A DNA stretch of 64,000 nucleotides from Planktothrix sp. FACHB-1365 (lineage in GTDB: Bacteria; Cyanobacteriota; Cyanobacteriia; Cyanobacteriales; Microcoleaceae), in NCBI RefSeq assembly GCF_014697575.1, contig NZ_JACJSC010000021.1, positions 1-64,000 of the forward strand, in the 5' to 3' direction. The translations under genes were made by a program, and so were the position numbers. Below, piece after piece: positions 62,880-64,000 of the stretch (position 1 is the stretch's first letter; each line of letters starts with the position of its first letter). The notes beneath the pieces were generated by a model, which was not told the origin of the DNA, did no database searches, and saw nothing but the letters and a program-made list of their open reading frames with translations.

Positions 62880-64000
62880 ATGATTGAAGAGATGAGTAAT
62901 AGCGAGCAACCGCCATTGACAATGGATGTCCACCAGTTACGGGAAGAGCAAGAATTAATTTTAAACCAGATTGATAATGCGATCGCTTTATTTAATTCTT
63001 CTCATCATTTAGTATTATTTAATCAAAAATTAGCTGAAATTTGGGGATTATCTCTCAATTTTTTAACTCAACATCCTCCCTTAGAAACGATTTGTTCAGA
63101 AGTAGTTGCTCAGGGCTATTGGAGTGAACAACAATGTCAGCAACTCAAAGCTTGTTTGCAGCAAACAGAACTTCCGAATTTATCCTTTTGTATTCAGCAA
63201 AGTAACAACATTTATTTAGAAGTTGAAAGTACCTTAACCCCCCAGGGCGGTCGGTTATTTACGTTTCGAGATGTGACTTATTATCGCAATTCTCAAACCC
63301 ACTTAAATACAGAAGTTCAGCGATTAAAATTTTTATTAGGGTTAAATGAACGCTTACAAGATTCTGATAATTTACAAGAGGTAGCTCAGTTTGCCTTGAA
63401 TTATTTAGTTTCCGTTATCAATGCGGCTTTTGGCGATGTAAAAGTTATTTATGGAGAGGGAAGAAATCGCCAAGCCGAAACGATTATGAATCAAATTTCG
63501 GGTCAATTTATTGCCACCTATGGAGAACCTGCCATTGCTTTAATGCAGGAAATATTAAAGCATGGAATTCCCTATGGTCAAGGTTTATTATGGGATGTGG
63601 TGGCAACGGGTCAACCTATTTTTGTGCAAAATTATGCTCAACATCCTAAATCTGTTCCTGCTTTTCGCTCTCCCGGAATCGGTCAGTTAGGAATTTTCCC
63701 CATCCCGGCGACCAATGGAAAAATTATTGGGGTTTTAACCTTAGAATCACGGGACTTAAATCGATTTCAACAATATCCTCAACGGGATATGTTAGACGCC
63801 GCCTGTCGGACGCTGGGTGCGGCGATTGAACGGACACAAGCACAAACTCGCCTGCGTCAAATTAACGAAGATTTAGAACGCGCTTCTCAACTGAAATCAG
63901 AGTTTTTAGCGTCCATGTCCCATGAACTGCGAACTCCCCTCAATAGTATTTTAGGATTTTCCGACTTACTTAAACGCCAGATTGGAGGGACTTTAAATGA
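62880..64000 (+). CDS. Sensor histidine kinase, 3' end beyond the window
   Basis: The frame is open from ATG 62880 to the window end (373 complete codons). It has an N-terminal PAS-like part ([21 protein letters not shown]), a middle GAF-like domain (about 150-325, ending [15 protein letters not shown]), a coiled coil ([15 protein letters not shown]) and a HisKA box with the phospho-acceptor His in [16 protein letters not shown]. The ATPase domain lies outside. No membrane segment is visible, so it is probably a cytosolic sensor; the ligand of the GAF part is unknown. Confidence 0.93.
   Translation, partial: MIEEMSNSEQPPLTMDVHQLREEQELILNQIDNAIALFNSSHHLVLFNQKLAEIWGLSLNFLTQHPPLETICSEVVAQGYWSEQQCQQLKACLQQTELPNLSFCIQQSNNIYLEVESTLTPQGGRLFTFRDVTYYRNSQTHLNTEVQRLKFLLGLNERLQDSDNLQEVAQFALNYLVSVINAAFGDVKVIYGEGRNRQAETIMNQISGQFIATYGEPAIALMQEILKHGIPYGQGLLWDVVATGQPIFVQNYAQHPKSVPAFRSPGIGQLGIFPIPATNGKIIGVLTLESRDLNRFQQYPQRDMLDAACRTLGAAIERTQAQTRLRQINEDLERASQLKSEFLASMSHELRTPLNSILGFSDLLKRQIGGTLN

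Overview
The window comes from a cyanobacterium, most likely a filamentous, non-heterocystous oscillatorialean of the Planktothrix/Planktothricoides/Oscillatoria kind; the genus is an inference. The evidence is psaE (photosystem I), ndhO (NDH-1 complex), the plastid/cyanobacterial ribosomal protein PSRP-3, a TerB/Mo-nitro_C fusion, frequent GCGATCGC-type (HIP1) octamers, moderate-to-low G+C, and many heptanucleotide tandem repeats typical of cyanobacteria.

Left end (1-2.7 kb): the terminus of an integrated element. It has a truncated unknown gene, a tyrosine recombinase and a 3' fragment of tRNA-Arg(UCU) that acts as the attachment site. Next comes a gene-free stretch with a structured RNA resembling the HEARO/IscB omega RNA family, and an IS200/IS605-type end hairpin about 400 nt further on.

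2.7-6.7 kb: an unusual urease operon on the minus strand. An AAA_21 ATPase and a DUF4276/TOPRIM-like protein lie between ureB and ureC, with overlapping stop and start codons. No ureA is present. 7-9.5 kb: a small hydrophobic protein, a voltage-sensor-type potassium channel with a zinc ribbon, DUF948-like and YtxH proteins, and one orphan CRISPR-type repeat. 10-18 kb: a class I glutamine amidotransferase, a UrtA-like sensor fused to a GGDEF diguanylate cyclase, a membrane Ser/Thr kinase, a PaaK-like adenylating enzyme and folD.

18-26 kb: NUDIX, M23 peptidase, NAD(P)H-hydrate repair, SPOR-like protein, mnmA, an M16 protein without its zinc motif, and a peptidoglycan-binding protein. 25.7-30.2 kb: an accessory patch with VapBC, an NB-ARC STAND ATPase, a CFI-box protein, and whole or decayed toxin-antitoxin genes among palindromic repeats. 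31-33.8 kb: matrixin-like protease, secG, gpmI.

34-44.6 kb: a giant calcium-binding RTX/VCBS/cadherin-like protein (about 2330 aa). Upstream on the same strand lies a 1190-aa TIGR03032/glycosyltransferase/TPR/O-GlcNAc-transferase fusion, a plausible adhesin plus its glycosylating enzyme. 45-50 kb: proline-rich lipoprotein, MORN protein, psaE-mutM, ndhO, mdh. 50-57 kb: DUF362, two Uma2 nucleases, a 2-hydroxyacid dehydrogenase, and a translationally coupled WD40 plus GTPase pair. 57-64 kb: LpxB-related protein, alpha/beta hydrolase, HAD phosphatase, PSRP-3, TerB/Mo-nitro_C, Fe/Mn superoxide dismutase, and a histidine kinase cut by the window end.

Heptanucleotide arrays recur at gene boundaries. 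In at least three cases (the GGDEF gene, mutM, mdh) the repeat unit supplies the last codons of the protein.
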